A stretch of DNA of 64,000 bases from Microbacterium gorillae (GTDB lineage Bacteria; Actinomycetota; Actinomycetes; Actinomycetales; Microbacteriaceae): contig NZ_LN648875.1 of assembly GCF_000826185.2 (NCBI RefSeq), forward strand, positions 372,001 through 436,000, given 5' to 3'. Made by a program: the position numbers and the translations under genes. Below the pieces are notes generated by a model, which ran no database searches, had not been told where the DNA came from, and worked only from the letters and a program-made list of their open reading frames with translations. Position 1 is the first letter of the stretch. Each line of letters begins with the position of its first letter. Shown here piece after piece: positions 1 to 8,884 of the stretch.

Positions 1-1
1 T

Positions 2-1372
2 GCGCGCAATGCGCTCCATCGCGAGATCGCGCGCGGTCACCGCCGAAACCGCCGCGGACTCGGCATCACGATCGGCGCGTCCGCGGGCGGCCTCGTCACC
101 GCCGGCGTGGTCGTCGCTGCCGTCGTCGCCGGAAGCGTCGTCGCGCCGAGCACGATCGCGCCCGTCCAGCACGCGTCCGCCGCCGAGCTGCTCAACGCCG
201 CGGCGCTGGAGATCGAGGAGAACCCGGTCGTCATCCCCGCCGGCTCCTACCTCAAGGCCGAGGCGCACTGGATCACCCTCAACACCGTCGTTCCCGGGCA
301 GATCTCCTGGGAGGGCGGCTTCAGCCGGACCCGCGCCGGCGCCCCCGGGGCCGTCCTGATCGACCTCGAGCACACCCTCTATGAACCCGGGTCCGAGGCC
401 GATCCGATGGTGATCTCCGTCGTCCCGAAGCACCCGATCCAGGTCTTCGGCGACGAGGCGGCGGTCGCGCAGACCTGGAACGGCGGCGTGCTCAACGAAT
501 TCGGCGATCTGGCGACGTCGCTCACTTCCGCTCCGGCGGCCGAGGTGTACGAGACGCTCGTCACGGCGGACGCCCCCATGCCCAGCCCGCTGGGCATCTC
601 CCTCACCCCCGAGCAGAGCGCGTCACTGTCCCCCGTCGACGACCTCGGGGAGTTCCCGACCGACCCGCAGAAGTTCCTGGACGCGACCGTCGATGAGTTC
701 GCCACGGACGGGCTCGCCGCGCAGATCGCGTCGACGCGGTTTCAGGAGGATGCCCTGCAGGGGTGGATCGACTCGGGGCGTCTGCCATCGGACCACTTCC
801 TGGCCGGTGTCATGGACCCGACGCCGGGGACCACCGTCCCCCTGACAGAGGACACACTCGCGTACCTGCAGTCTTCCCTCGACGAATTGCGCAAGGAGAC
901 GGCCGGGGACGCCGCGGCTCTCGAGGAGAAGAAGTCCGAGATGGCAGCGTGGACGCCCGCCGAACGAGCGTCACACATCGCAGCGGCGACCGCCGAGCTC
1001 GTCCGCTCGACACAGCTGCCGGAATTCGCGACCGCCTCCGCGACGTTCCGCGCGACCGTGCTCCGGGCGATCGCCCTGGCACCTGACCTGACGATCGAGT
1101 CGACCGACGGTGACATCGCGAACATCATCGTCGCTGACGCGGACGCGACCCTGAAGGTCAAACTCGACACCGCGACGGCCCAGGTGGTTCAGGTCGACAG
1201 CTACCTGAAGCGCTACACCGCGTGGGCGGCCACGCCCACCGACGAGGACCCGACGCCCGTGCAGACGGTGGTCGAGGTCGGGTCCAGCCCGCTGATTCCT
1301 GCCGACGTTCCGGACGAGCGCTACACGCTCACGACCGAGATCGTCCCTCAAGCCCCCTCACCGACACAGTGA
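2..1372 (+). CDS. Membrane-anchored CU044_5270-like protein (C-terminal part, start lies before the window)
   Basis: The reading frame is open from base 2, so the gene begins upstream; 456 residues are visible. A short basic stretch (ARNALHREIARG) is followed by one hydrophobic segment at about visible residues 20-48, then a long soluble domain rich in Thr, Asp and Ala. This layout (cytoplasmic N-terminus, one membrane span, large external domain) resembles the CU044_5270 family, often encoded next to sigma-70 genes in actinobacteria. An anti-sigma-like role is therefore possible, but the partner gene would be outside the window. No catalytic motif is visible. A hairpin follows about 45 bases after the stop. 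The family assignment is moderate and based on architecture. Confidence 0.6.
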   Translation, partial: ARNALHREIARGHRRNRRGLGITIGASAGGLVTAGVVVAAVVAGSVVAPSTIAPVQHASAAELLNAAALEIEENPVVIPAGSYLKAEAHWITLNTVVPGQISWEGGFSRTRAGAPGAVLIDLEHTLYEPGSEADPMVISVVPKHPIQVFGDEAAVAQTWNGGVLNEFGDLATSLTSAPAAEVYETLVTADAPMPSPLGISLTPEQSASLSPVDDLGEFPTDPQKFLDATVDEFATDGLAAQIASTRFQEDALQGWIDSGRLPSDHFLAGVMDPTPGTTVPLTEDTLAYLQSSLDELRKETAGDAAALEEKKSEMAAWTPAERASHIAAATAELVRSTQLPEFATASATFRATVLRAIALAPDLTIESTDGDIANIIVADADATLKVKLDTATAQVVQVDSYLKRYTAWAATPTDEDPTPVQTVVEVGSSPLIPADVPDERYTLTTEIVPQAPSPTQ

Positions 1373-1416
1373 TCGACACCGCGCTGGGGGCCCGGTCGAT
1401 CCAGCGGTGAGGGGAA

Positions 1417-1456
1417 GGCGGCGTCCCTCTGGGGAGAGGGCGCCGCCACCATCTTT
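1417..1456 (+). terminator. Intrinsic-type terminator hairpin
   Basis: GGCGGCG at 1417-1423 pairs with CGCCGCC at 1441-1447. An inner CCCTC/GAGGG pair extends the stem, and ATCTTTT follows. It lies 45 bases after the stop of the preceding gene, so it probably ends that transcript. Confidence 0.6.
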
Positions 1457-1567
1457 TCGCCGAGGTTTTCACTGCAGCCCGCAGCTCTGACCCGGCGCAC
1501 CGGACGACGGAGCCGACGCCGGCGTGCAGTACGTCTGCGTGTCCCCGTCCGGTGCGACGATGGAGGG

Positions 1568-2947
1568 ATGGCCTCCCGTCCCCCCGTCACACACGGCGCC
1601 CGTGCGTGGGCTCCGCTCGTGCCGATGCTGCTCGGCATCCTCGCCGGCGCACTCTCGGTGAGCATGGTGAACACCGCGGTTCCGCGAATCGTCGATGACC
1701 TCGGCGTCGACGACGCCGCTCGCCCCTGGATCGTGGGGGCGTATCCGCTGGCGCTGGCCGGCTGCATCGTGATCGGCGCGCGGCTCGGCGACTGGATCGG
1801 ACGCCGCACGGTGGTCGCGATCGGCCTGGGCGGCTACGCCGTCCTGAACCTGCTGGCAGCCGTGCAGGTCTCCGGACTCGCGCTGATCGGGGTACGCGCC
1901 GCCCTCGGCGTGATGTCGGCGCTGGTCATCGCGAGCGTCGTTTCGTCCATCGGTGTGCTGTACCGCGGGCGCGACCTCGTCATCGCGAACGGCCTGTGGG
2001 TCGGGGTGTTCGGGGCGGGGAGCGCCATCGGGCCGACCCTCGGCGGGTTCATCACGGAGCATCTCGGCTGGCCTGCGGTGTTCGCCGCGTGCGCACCGGT
2101 CGCGATGATCGGTCTCGCACTCGTCTGGCTCGTGCCGAACACGCGCGCTGAGCATCCCGCACCCTGGGATCCGCTCAGCATCGGCACCAGCACCGTCGGC
2201 CTCGCCGTGACGCTGCTGGGGCTCCAGCGGCTGGCGTTCGACGCGCTCACCGGTGCTGTGCTCCTCGCCATCGGCGCGGCGTGCCTGGCGGTCTTCTGGA
2301 TTCGCCAACGCCGTCTCGCTCGACCGTTCCTGGACGTCCGGCTGTTCTCGAACGGATCGTTCACCCTGGCCGTGCTGCAGATCCTCGCTGCGGCGGGCAC
2401 GGCGTCCGCGGCCACCTACCTGCTGAGCGTTCACCTCCAGGCTGCCGCGGGGCTGACACCCACCGCGACGGGCATCGCACTGATCCCACAGGCGCTCGCC
2501 ACCGTCGCAGGCGGCGTCCTGGCGGGGATCGTCGTGCGCCTCGTGAGCGATCGTGGCGCTCTGGTGCTGGCCCTGGTGATCCAGGCGGCCGGACTCGCCG
2601 GGCTGGCGATCTGGCCGACGAGCGCCGCTGCACCGCTCATCGGCATCGGCGTCGGGATGGGACTGGTCGGAACACTCGCCACCAGCCGGCTGTTCGAGGT
2701 CGCGCCGCGGTCGCGGGCGGCCGATGTCGGTGCGATCCAGGAGATCGGGTTCGCGCTCGGTGGCGCGGCGTGGATCGCGATGCTCGACGCGGTGACCGTC
2801 GTCGGCGGTTCCGTCGGCTTCGCGCTCGCGCTCGGCATCGCCTCCGGTGCCGTCGCGCTGATCGCCGTCTGGTCGACGGTCGACCTGGTGCGGCATGGCC
2901 GGAGCTCCGGACCGAGCTCTGCCGAGAGATCGACCCCCGGCATCTAG
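1568..2947 (+). CDS. MFS drug-type exporter (DHA2-like)
   Basis: 459 residues, almost entirely hydrophobic helices, with the classic MFS motif A at about residues 70-81 (GARLGDWIGRRT) after the second helix. The motif and the overall pattern of 12-14 helices match the DHA2 drug:proton antiporters; the substrate cannot be read from the sequence. The chosen ATG directly abuts a GGAGGG, which is too close to act as its Shine-Dalgarno, so the true start could be leaderless or slightly downstream. The gene is convergent with the ABC exporter pair that follows. No dedicated regulator is adjacent. Confidence 0.9.
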   Translation: MASRPPVTHGARAWAPLVPMLLGILAGALSVSMVNTAVPRIVDDLGVDDAARPWIVGAYPLALAGCIVIGARLGDWIGRRTVVAIGLGGYAVLNLLAAVQVSGLALIGVRAALGVMSALVIASVVSSIGVLYRGRDLVIANGLWVGVFGAGSAIGPTLGGFITEHLGWPAVFAACAPVAMIGLALVWLVPNTRAEHPAPWDPLSIGTSTVGLAVTLLGLQRLAFDALTGAVLLAIGAACLAVFWIRQRRLARPFLDVRLFSNGSFTLAVLQILAAAGTASAATYLLSVHLQAAAGLTPTATGIALIPQALATVAGGVLAGIVVRLVSDRGALVLALVIQAAGLAGLAIWPTSAAAPLIGIGVGMGLVGTLATSRLFEVAPRSRAADVGAIQEIGFALGGAAWIAMLDAVTVVGGSVGFALALGIASGAVALIAVWSTVDLVRHGRSSGPSSAERSTPGI

Positions 2948-2989
2948 GGCCGTCCGGGTCACGCGTCCCCGTCGCGCCACGGCCGAACG

Positions 2990-3724
2990 TCAGGGTGTCC
3001 GGCGTCGCAGGGTGAGGGAGGCGAGCACGATGGATCCGACGGCGAACGCCGCGACGATCCCGAGCGGCCGCAGCACGTCGCCGAGGTCCTTGCCGTCGGT
3101 CACGGCGTTGACGGCGTCGATCGCGTGGCTGAGCGGCATCCAGTCCGAGAACGCCTGCAACGAGTCGGGCATCTGATCGCGCGGCATCAGGACCCCGCCG
3201 ACGAGGATCTGCGGGAAGACGAGGATCGGCAAGAACTGCACCGCCTGGAACTCGGTCCGGGCGAAGGCACTGGCGAGCAGGCCGAGAGCCGTGCCGAGCA
3301 GAGCGTCCAGGACGGCGACGAGGACCAGTTGCCACAACGGTCCCTTCACGTCGAGTCCGCACACCCCCACCGCGAAGGCGACCGTGACCGCGGCCTGCAC
3401 GATCGCGACGGTGCCGAACGCGATCGCGTAGCCGGCTATGACGTCACCCTTACCGATCGGGGTCGTCATCAGCCGTTCGAGCGTGCCGGACCGCCGCTCG
3501 CGGAGGGTCGTGATCGACGTGATGAGGAACATGATGATGAACGGGAACAGCGCGAGGATCGCCGGGCCCACCGCTTGGAAGAGGGTGTTGTCGTCGACGA
3601 GGAGCCACGCGAACAGCCCGACGAGCAGGCTCGGCGCGACGAGCAGCAGCATCAGCGATCGCGGGTCGTGGGACAGCTGACGCAGCACCCGGGCCGCCGT
3701 GGCGAACGTGCGACGGACGCTCAT
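2990..3724 (-). CDS. ABC-2 type exporter permease
   Basis: 244 residues with six predicted membrane spans. A conserved ABC-2 core includes RERRSGTLERLMTTPIGKGD at about residues 75-95, the usual signature between the second and third spans, and a late PRDQMPDSLQAFSDWMPLSH segment typical of DrrB/NodJ-like permeases. Its ATG overlaps the stop of the ATPase gene in an ATGA, so the two are translationally coupled and form one exporter. Substrates of this family are drugs, lipids or polysaccharides; none is indicated here. Confidence 0.9.
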   Translation of the reverse strand: MSVRRTFATAARVLRQLSHDPRSLMLLLVAPSLLVGLFAWLLVDDNTLFQAVGPAILALFPFIIMFLITSITTLRERRSGTLERLMTTPIGKGDVIAGYAIAFGTVAIVQAAVTVAFAVGVCGLDVKGPLWQLVLVAVLDALLGTALGLLASAFARTEFQAVQFLPILVFPQILVGGVLMPRDQMPDSLQAFSDWMPLSHAIDAVNAVTDGKDLGDVLRPLGIVAAFAVGSIVLASLTLRRRTP

Positions 3725-4473
3725 GACCGGTTCCGCTCGTCGCGGCGAGTGTGCGGCCGTTGCCGTCGGACGAGCGTCAGGAATGCTTCGTCCGGATCGC
3801 GAGCGCCCGTTTCCGCGAGCATCGCCTCGGGGGTGGTCTGCGCGATGATCTCCCCGTCCCTCAGCAGGATGACCTCATCGCACCGGAGCGCCTCGTCCAT
3901 GACGTGGCTGCTGATCAGCATCGTCGCCCCGGCCCCGCTGATCTCGCGGAAGACGGCCCACAGACTCTCCCGCAGCAGGGGGTCCAGGCCCACCGTCGGT
4001 TCGTCGAGCACGAGGACCTCCGGAGCTCCCAGCATCGCGATCGCGAGGGACACGCGACTGCGCTGACCACCGCTCAGCGTGCCGACTCGCTGGGTGGCCT
4101 GCGGCCGGAGCCCGACGGCTTCCGTCACGCGCTCCGCGTCCGATCCGGGGGCTCGGAGCAGGCGCTGGAAGTAACGGAGGTTCTGCGCGACCGTGAGGTC
4201 GTCGTAGACCGACGCCGCCTGCGTCGCGTAGGCCACGCGGTCCCGGAGCCCGGCCGATCCGGCGGGTTCCCCGAGGACGCTCACCTCCCCCGACACCACG
4301 CGCTGCACACCGACGACGGCGCGCATGAGCGTGCTCTTGCCGCCCCCGCTGGGACCGAGCAGCCCGGTGATGCGCCCGGCCGGGATCTCGAGCGAGACGC
4401 CGTCGAGCACGCGGTGCTTCCCGCGCCGCACGACGAGGTCACGCACGCTGACTGCGGACGCACTGTTCATCAT
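3721..4473 (-). CDS. ABC exporter ATP-binding protein
   Basis: 250 residues when started at the first of two adjacent ATGs. Walker A GPSGGGKST is at about residues 40-48, the Q-loop glutamine in AYATQAAS near 85, the signature is LSGGQRSRVSLA, and Walker B is VLVLDEPTVGLD. It hydrolyses ATP to power the partner permease, which overlaps its stop codon. The frame stays open 30 codons further upstream, but a TTGACA-N17-CATCAT promoter ends 7 nt before the chosen ATG, which favours a leaderless start here. The domain is single, cytoplasmic and of normal length. Confidence 0.9.
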   Translation of the reverse strand: MMNSASAVSVRDLVVRRGKHRVLDGVSLEIPAGRITGLLGPSGGGKSTLMRAVVGVQRVVSGEVSVLGEPAGSAGLRDRVAYATQAASVYDDLTVAQNLRYFQRLLRAPGSDAERVTEAVGLRPQATQRVGTLSGGQRSRVSLAIAMLGAPEVLVLDEPTVGLDPLLRESLWAVFREISGAGATMLISSHVMDEALRCDEVILLRDGEIIAQTTPEAMLAETGARDPDEAFLTLVRRQRPHTRRDERNRS

Positions 4474-4480
4474 GTGGCGA

Positions 4481-4509
4481 ATGATGCGGCCGTCCTGCAG
4501 CCATGTCAA
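4481..4509 (-). promoter_or_regulatory. Probable leaderless promoter of the ABC exporter operon
   Basis: On the minus strand a perfect TTGACA (4509-4504) is separated by 17 bases from CATCAT (4486-4481), with 7 bases between that hexamer and the ATG at 4473. This geometry fits sigma-70 recognition with transcription starting at or next to the start codon. Confidence 0.55.
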
Positions 4510-4669
4510 CGGTCTTCGTGCTCCGGCAGCGTTCGCGGGCGCGGCCGGCGCGTGCGATGACACCCACCGCCCCGCGCGAGCTGCGGGCTATTGACCGCCA
4601 CACATCACGGCCCTCGGCACCGTCGGCGATCCGCGATCAGTCGTCTCGTGTCCCCGGGTGCGCCCCGGA

Positions 4670-5890
4670 TCAGCGCGACCGGTCCACCGTCATGGCGGTC
4701 TGAATACGCCGATCAAGATCATCGAGTTCGGCGATCACTTCGGACGCAGCCCAGACGCGGTCCTTCTTGCGTCCCGTGATCTCTTCCAGAAACCCCGCCT
4801 GGACGAGCTGGTCGACGACGCGGTAGGCCTGGCTGGCGCTGGAGGTTCCCGTGGCTGCATCGATGTCCTGCACCGACATCACGGGGTGGTCGTAGAAGGC
4901 CGAAAGCACCACGTCGGCAACAGATCCGGCACGCGGCGTCACCTCTGCGCGCCACCCGCCGGGCATGCCCTTCAGCCGCTCGATCGTCTCGCGTGACGCA
5001 GTGGCCGCGATGCGCGCCGCTGCGGCGAACAGAAGGATCAGCGGAGAAGGATCACCCCGTCGGTAGTCACCGAGCGCCGCGAAGTAGTCATCACGACGGG
5101 CGAGCAGTCCGCTGGCGAGAGGGACGACGGCATTCCCGGTGATGCCGCGCCGTCGGAGCACGGCGGAAACGAGTGCGCGTCCGATTCGACCGTTGCCGTC
5201 GGTGAAAGCATGGATGGACTCGAACTGAGCGTGGCCGATCGCGGCCTGAACGAGAGCAGGCACGTCATCGCGATTGAGGTAGGCGATGAGGTCGTCCATG
5301 AGCGCCCCGACTCGCTCGGGTGCGGGCGGAACGTGCAGCGCACCGCGCGGAGAGTGATCACTGCCGCCGATCCAGTTCTGCATCGTGCGGAGACGGCCGG
5401 CGAAATCGGCCTCTGTGGGGTCGTCAATCATCAGGGCTCGGTGCGCGCCGGTGAAGTGCTCCAGTTCGAACCTGCCGGCGTCGCCGACCATCGTGATGAG
5501 TGCATGGAGAGCATGGGAGGCGGCGACCATGCTGGTGGCGGACGTATTGCTCCTGTTTCCCGCCAGCGCCTTCGCGTAATCACGGGCGGAAGCATTGATC
5601 CGTTCGATTTTCGATGACGCAGCCGATTCGCTGCGCACCATGAATCTACTGAGCGCAGCCGAGTGCCCTTCGGCATCGGTGTCGGCCTGCGCGACGGCGA
5701 GCAGCGCCCGTTCGGAGGCGATCATCTCCTCCAGCGAGGGTGTGTAGTCGCGCTCCGCGATGAAGGGCGGGATGGTGGCATTGACACTGGTCAACATCCG
5801 ATCTTCGCGAACACCTCCGCGAGCCTGCTGGCGCCACGGCAGGGTCTCGACCTCATGGGCGGGCCACCCGGCGCGGTGTTCACCTGACAT
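4670..5890 (-). CDS. Fic-domain AMP-transferase with C-terminal winged helix
   Basis: 406 residues. The N-terminal Fic_N-type region is followed by an inhibitory-helix-like SSKIE at residues 92-96, where the usual E-G/N is E-R. The Fic core carries HAFTDGNGRIGR at 227-238, with catalytic His227 and the anion-binding loop intact; the common HPF is HAF. The last 90 residues look like a winged-helix DNA-binding domain (VADVVLSAFYDHPVMSVQDI onward). The family AMPylates proteins, and members with this tail often regulate themselves. A perfect inverted repeat sits just upstream. TAGAAT lies 7 nt before this ATG, supporting a leaderless start rather than the in-frame ATG at 5920, which falls inside the operator. 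Confidence 0.9.
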   Translation of the reverse strand: MSGEHRAGWPAHEVETLPWRQQARGGVREDRMLTSVNATIPPFIAERDYTPSLEEMIASERALLAVAQADTDAEGHSAALSRFMVRSESAASSKIERINASARDYAKALAGNRSNTSATSMVAASHALHALITMVGDAGRFELEHFTGAHRALMIDDPTEADFAGRLRTMQNWIGGSDHSPRGALHVPPAPERVGALMDDLIAYLNRDDVPALVQAAIGHAQFESIHAFTDGNGRIGRALVSAVLRRRGITGNAVVPLASGLLARRDDYFAALGDYRRGDPSPLILLFAAAARIAATASRETIERLKGMPGGWRAEVTPRAGSVADVVLSAFYDHPVMSVQDIDAATGTSSASQAYRVVDQLVQAGFLEEITGRKKDRVWAASEVIAELDDLDRRIQTAMTVDRSR

Positions 5891-5910
5891 AGGTGCGATT
5901 CTAGCGGTCC

Positions 5911-5943
5911 AAATTCGCATCTACTAACCCTAGATGCGAATTT
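5911..5943. promoter_or_regulatory. Perfect 13-bp inverted repeat, likely Fic operator
   Basis: AAATTCGCATCTA at 5911-5923 is exactly complementary in inverted orientation to TAGATGCGAATTT at 5931-5943, with a 7-base centre. It begins 21 bases upstream of the Fic start codon and overlaps where the -35 region of its promoter should be. It is too AT-rich and badly placed to be a terminator. Autoregulation by the Fic protein's winged helix is the simplest inference. Confidence 0.7.
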
Positions 5944-6102
5944 CATAAGGCAAACTCGCGTACTCACGCGACGGCTGCGAGTTGCAGGCGACGTCTTCGC
6001 AGCACTCCGAATCACCGTTGCCGCGTTGCTGACGGTGGTGAGCTTGCACACTCTCATCGTGCGTACGCCGACCGGAGTCGGCGGATGAACTCAGGTGAGA
6101 AG

Positions 6103-7080
6103 TCAGCCGACGGTCGCCCGCAACCAGTCGATGATCGTACGGACGGCCTCCGGGTCGAGGTGCGTGCCGTCCTGGTTGTAGCCGGAGCCCGGGGATGCGG
6201 CGATCTCGGCGAGCGGGCGGAGGTCCTGCTTCAGCACGTGATTCGCGTCGGGCGGGAACGCGAACGTGACGGAGGGGCGCCCCGCGGCGGCCGCCTGCAG
6301 CGGATCGCCGTCGGCGTGGGCGTCGATCTGGAGGTCCTTGCCCCCGATGAGAACGAGCACCGGCACGGTCACCGCGGCGAGCGCGTCAACCGCAGACTCG
6401 GTCCACAGCTCCCGCGCGAACGGTAGATTCGCCGGTGCCTCAAAGCTCGACAGGACGGCGCGGATCGGCTCCGGCACGCTCGGATCGGGATTCATCGGTT
6501 CCCCCGCCGCGTATCGATCCGTTGCCTCGCGCACGCGGGTCATGATCGACGCACCATCGGGCAGCGCGGCCGTCTGTGCCGTCAGTTGCGCGAGGAGGAC
6601 GTCGCGCACGGGACGTCCGGGAGGGGCCGCGAGAATGACGCCCGCGAACGGCACGGTCTGCGCCGAGTCCGCATAGTGCAGCACGTGGATCGTGCCTTCG
6701 CTGTTGCCCAGTCCGACGATCCGCGAGCGGTCGATGCGCTGGTCGTCGACGAGCGCGGTCACGGCCCCGACCAGTTCGTCGAGGTGCGACGCCATGCTCA
6801 GGTGCCCCATCAGCTTCGGCAGGTTCTCCCTCGCGTGCGGTCCGGATGCACGCTTGTCGTACCGGAGTGACGCGAGGCCCGCGTACGCGAACGCGTCGGC
6901 GAGGAGGCGCGCACTTCCGTTCGTGCCCGCGAGGAGGGGCGAGCACCAGTCGCGGTCCGTCGGTCCGCTGCCGGCCACCATCACGACAGCGGGGAACGGT
7001 CCGTCGCCCTCCGGTACGACGAGCGTGCCGAACATGGCGATGCCGCCGACGTCCCAAGTGATCTCAGTGCTCCGCGTCAT
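6103..7080 (-). CDS. Alpha/beta hydrolase (S9/acyl-peptidase-like fold)
   Basis: 325 residues, starting at the ATG that opens MTRSTEITW. The oxyanion region reads MVAGSGPTDRDW at about 34-45. The nucleophile elbow GNSEG places the catalytic serine at residue 127, and the late GGKDLQID and DANHVLKQD segments supply the acid and histidine of the triad. The pattern matches small serine hydrolases of the alpha/beta fold annotated as alpha/beta hydrolase or dienelactone-hydrolase-like. The protein has no signal peptide and should be cytoplasmic. The true substrate is unknown. The frame is open further upstream through the neighbouring gene by chance. Confidence 0.85.
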   Translation of the reverse strand: MTRSTEITWDVGGIAMFGTLVVPEGDGPFPAVVMVAGSGPTDRDWCSPLLAGTNGSARLLADAFAYAGLASLRYDKRASGPHARENLPKLMGHLSMASHLDELVGAVTALVDDQRIDRSRIVGLGNSEGTIHVLHYADSAQTVPFAGVILAAPPGRPVRDVLLAQLTAQTAALPDGASIMTRVREATDRYAAGEPMNPDPSVPEPIRAVLSSFEAPANLPFARELWTESAVDALAAVTVPVLVLIGGKDLQIDAHADGDPLQAAAAGRPSVTFAFPPDANHVLKQDLRPLAEIAASPGSGYNQDGTHLDPEAVRTIIDWLRATVG

Positions 7081-7174
7081 GAGCTCAGTGTGGCACCGCG
7101 ACCCGCGGCACGGCAGGCCGACTCTGCTCGCTTTTCGTCCCGGCCCTCGCTCCCCCGGCCCCGTTGGGGCTGCG

Positions 7175-7702
7175 TCAGAGATGCGCTCCCCGCGACCGAC
7201 GTGTGGCGACCATCCGCTCCTCGAGTCGCCACGTGCGACCTTCGTCGTCCGAGTACTCGCCGAGCCAGACGAACCGATCGTCCGCGACCTCAGTGAAGCG
7301 CCAGCGCAGGAACGGGAGCCCGTCGGTACTGATGAGATGCATCTCCTCCCCCACCGCGCGGCCGATGAATGTGCGGACACGGCCCTGCAGGGGCTCGATC
7401 CACGTCGAGCGCCATGCGCCGAGGCGGTCGTCGAAGAACCGAATCGTGCTGCCGTGGAAGGCGTACGGGCGCACGTCGTCCGGGAGGTCATCGACGCTCG
7501 GCACCTTCCAGACGTCCTGCATGGCACGCCCGCCCAGGACCGCAGCGAAGTGGAGTTCCCCGGCGAGACGACTCGGCGCCCGGTCATCATCGGGACGCGA
7601 CCATTCCAGATCCCAGCTGCCCTCGAATCGGGTGAAGGAGTTCGGAGCCCCGGCCAGCTGGTCGAGAGGCGCGGGGGCGAGGAGTTCGTCGATGAATGCC
7701 AT
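7175..7702 (-). CDS. Conserved hypothetical protein, DUF1579-like
   Basis: 175 residues with no signal peptide or membrane span. A GSWDLEW motif near residue 28, then GELHFAAVLGGRAMQDVW and a later STWIEP, resemble the beta-rich, lipocalin-like DUF1579 type (W-rich strands of a small barrel). The function is not established. It lies upstream of the alpha/beta hydrolase on the same strand with a 94-base gap, so co-transcription is possible. I am confident it is a gene and only moderately confident of the family. Confidence 0.7.
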   Translation of the reverse strand: MAFIDELLAPAPLDQLAGAPNSFTRFEGSWDLEWSRPDDDRAPSRLAGELHFAAVLGGRAMQDVWKVPSVDDLPDDVRPYAFHGSTIRFFDDRLGAWRSTWIEPLQGRVRTFIGRAVGEEMHLISTDGLPFLRWRFTEVADDRFVWLGEYSDDEGRTWRLEERMVATRRSRGAHL

Positions 7703-7788
7703 AGCGCGACGCTAGGCCCCACCACCGACAGGGTGGCACGCAATCCGCGCGTTCGGGGCGGAATCAGCGCTGCCCGTCGGCCCGTCCG

Positions 7789-8739
7789 TTACGACGGACG
7801 CGCGTCGCGCTCCGGATCGCTCACCGTCGGGGCGCGACTGCTGCGCGCGCGCCGTCGAACGGATGGGTCGCCGACGACAAGCCCGGTGATGACCAGCGCG
7901 GAGCCCACGAGTGTCAGAGGGGTGAGAAGGCTCGGGTCGCTGAGGGCGGCGATGCCGAGCGCAACTACGGGCACCAGGTAGTCGACCGCAGCGGCCCGCG
8001 TCGCTCCGATGTCGCGCACGAGGCGGAAATACAGGACTGTCGCCCAGCCCGTGCCGAGCATTCCGAGCGCAACGGTTGCGACCAGAGCGGACGGGGTGGG
8101 CGTTCCCATCTCCCAGCACAGAACCGGGGTGAAGCAGAGCTGGATCGCAGCGGCGGCGATCAGTTGCGAGGCGGCGACGCCGAGAGGGCTTGTGCCGGGA
8201 CCGGACTGGAATGCTCGCGCCCAGACGTATCCGGCGGCGTAGCTTCCGGCGGCGAGAAGACACAGCGCACCGCCCAGCAGCGTCCCGACCCCGTCGAAGG
8301 GGCGGACGACGAGGACCAGACCGAGGAGCGCGGGGACGAGTCCGACGAGCGTCCGCGGTGAACGTTCCTCGGGTCGCACAATGGCGGCCAGACAAGCGGT
8401 GAGCAGCGGCGTCGCTCCGATCAGGACACCGGCGATGCCCGGTGAGATCAGAGCTTCGCCGTAGCAGAGGAGAAGGTAGGGCAGGACGTTGCTGAGGACC
8501 GCCCCGACCGCCGTGAACACCCAAGCGCGCAGGCCCCGCACGAGCCGTTCCCGGCGCATGAGCGCGACGAGGGTGAGGACCACGGCACCGAGGATGAGAC
8601 GGGTCAGCACGACGAATCCAGGTGAGAAGCTTTGGCCCGCGATACCGATCAGGGTGAAACTGCCACCCCAGATCACCGCCTGAGTGACGAATCTGAGGGA
8701 GGTCATCGTCCGCGCCGCGGGTGCCGGTGAGAATGCCAT
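7789..8739 (-). CDS. EamA/DMT-family transporter
   Basis: 316 residues with ten predicted membrane helices in two repeated EamA halves; the first opens with FVTQAVIWGGSFTLIG and the second with SYAAGYVWARAF. The family exports metabolites such as amino acids or their analogues, or drugs; the substrate cannot be inferred. The start is taken at the ATG giving MAFSPAPAA; an in-frame ATG 33 bases later (MTSLRF) is equally placed before the first helix. It is downstream of, and on the same strand as, the two-component genes, 145 bases away, so regulation by that system is conceivable but unproven. Confidence 0.85.
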   Translation of the reverse strand: MAFSPAPAARTMTSLRFVTQAVIWGGSFTLIGIAGQSFSPGFVVLTRLILGAVVLTLVALMRRERLVRGLRAWVFTAVGAVLSNVLPYLLLCYGEALISPGIAGVLIGATPLLTACLAAIVRPEERSPRTLVGLVPALLGLVLVVRPFDGVGTLLGGALCLLAAGSYAAGYVWARAFQSGPGTSPLGVAASQLIAAAAIQLCFTPVLCWEMGTPTPSALVATVALGMLGTGWATVLYFRLVRDIGATRAAAVDYLVPVVALGIAALSDPSLLTPLTLVGSALVITGLVVGDPSVRRRARSSRAPTVSDPERDARPS

Positions 8740-8884
8740 GACGCCAGGCTCGCCCGCGCCGACGACGACGGTCAGGGACGTCGGCACTGGTCCGGCAGGA
8801 CATTCGTCCCGGCTGCGGGCCGACGAGGAGGCAAACCCCGGGTGAGCTGGTGCCGGCGTCGACCGACATCCCCGACCAGGACGG

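Noticed and set aside
1469..2980. Long minus-strand reading frame antisense to the MFS gene
   Set aside because: It is Arg/Asp/Gly-rich low-complexity sequence typical of high-GC shadow frames, with no domain. The MFS frame on the other strand is clearly coding.
6103..7743. A single 546-residue protein joining the alpha/beta hydrolase with upstream sequence
   Set aside because: The upstream part is antisense-biased sequence overlapping the DUF1579-like gene. The hydrolase starts cleanly at the ATG at 7080.
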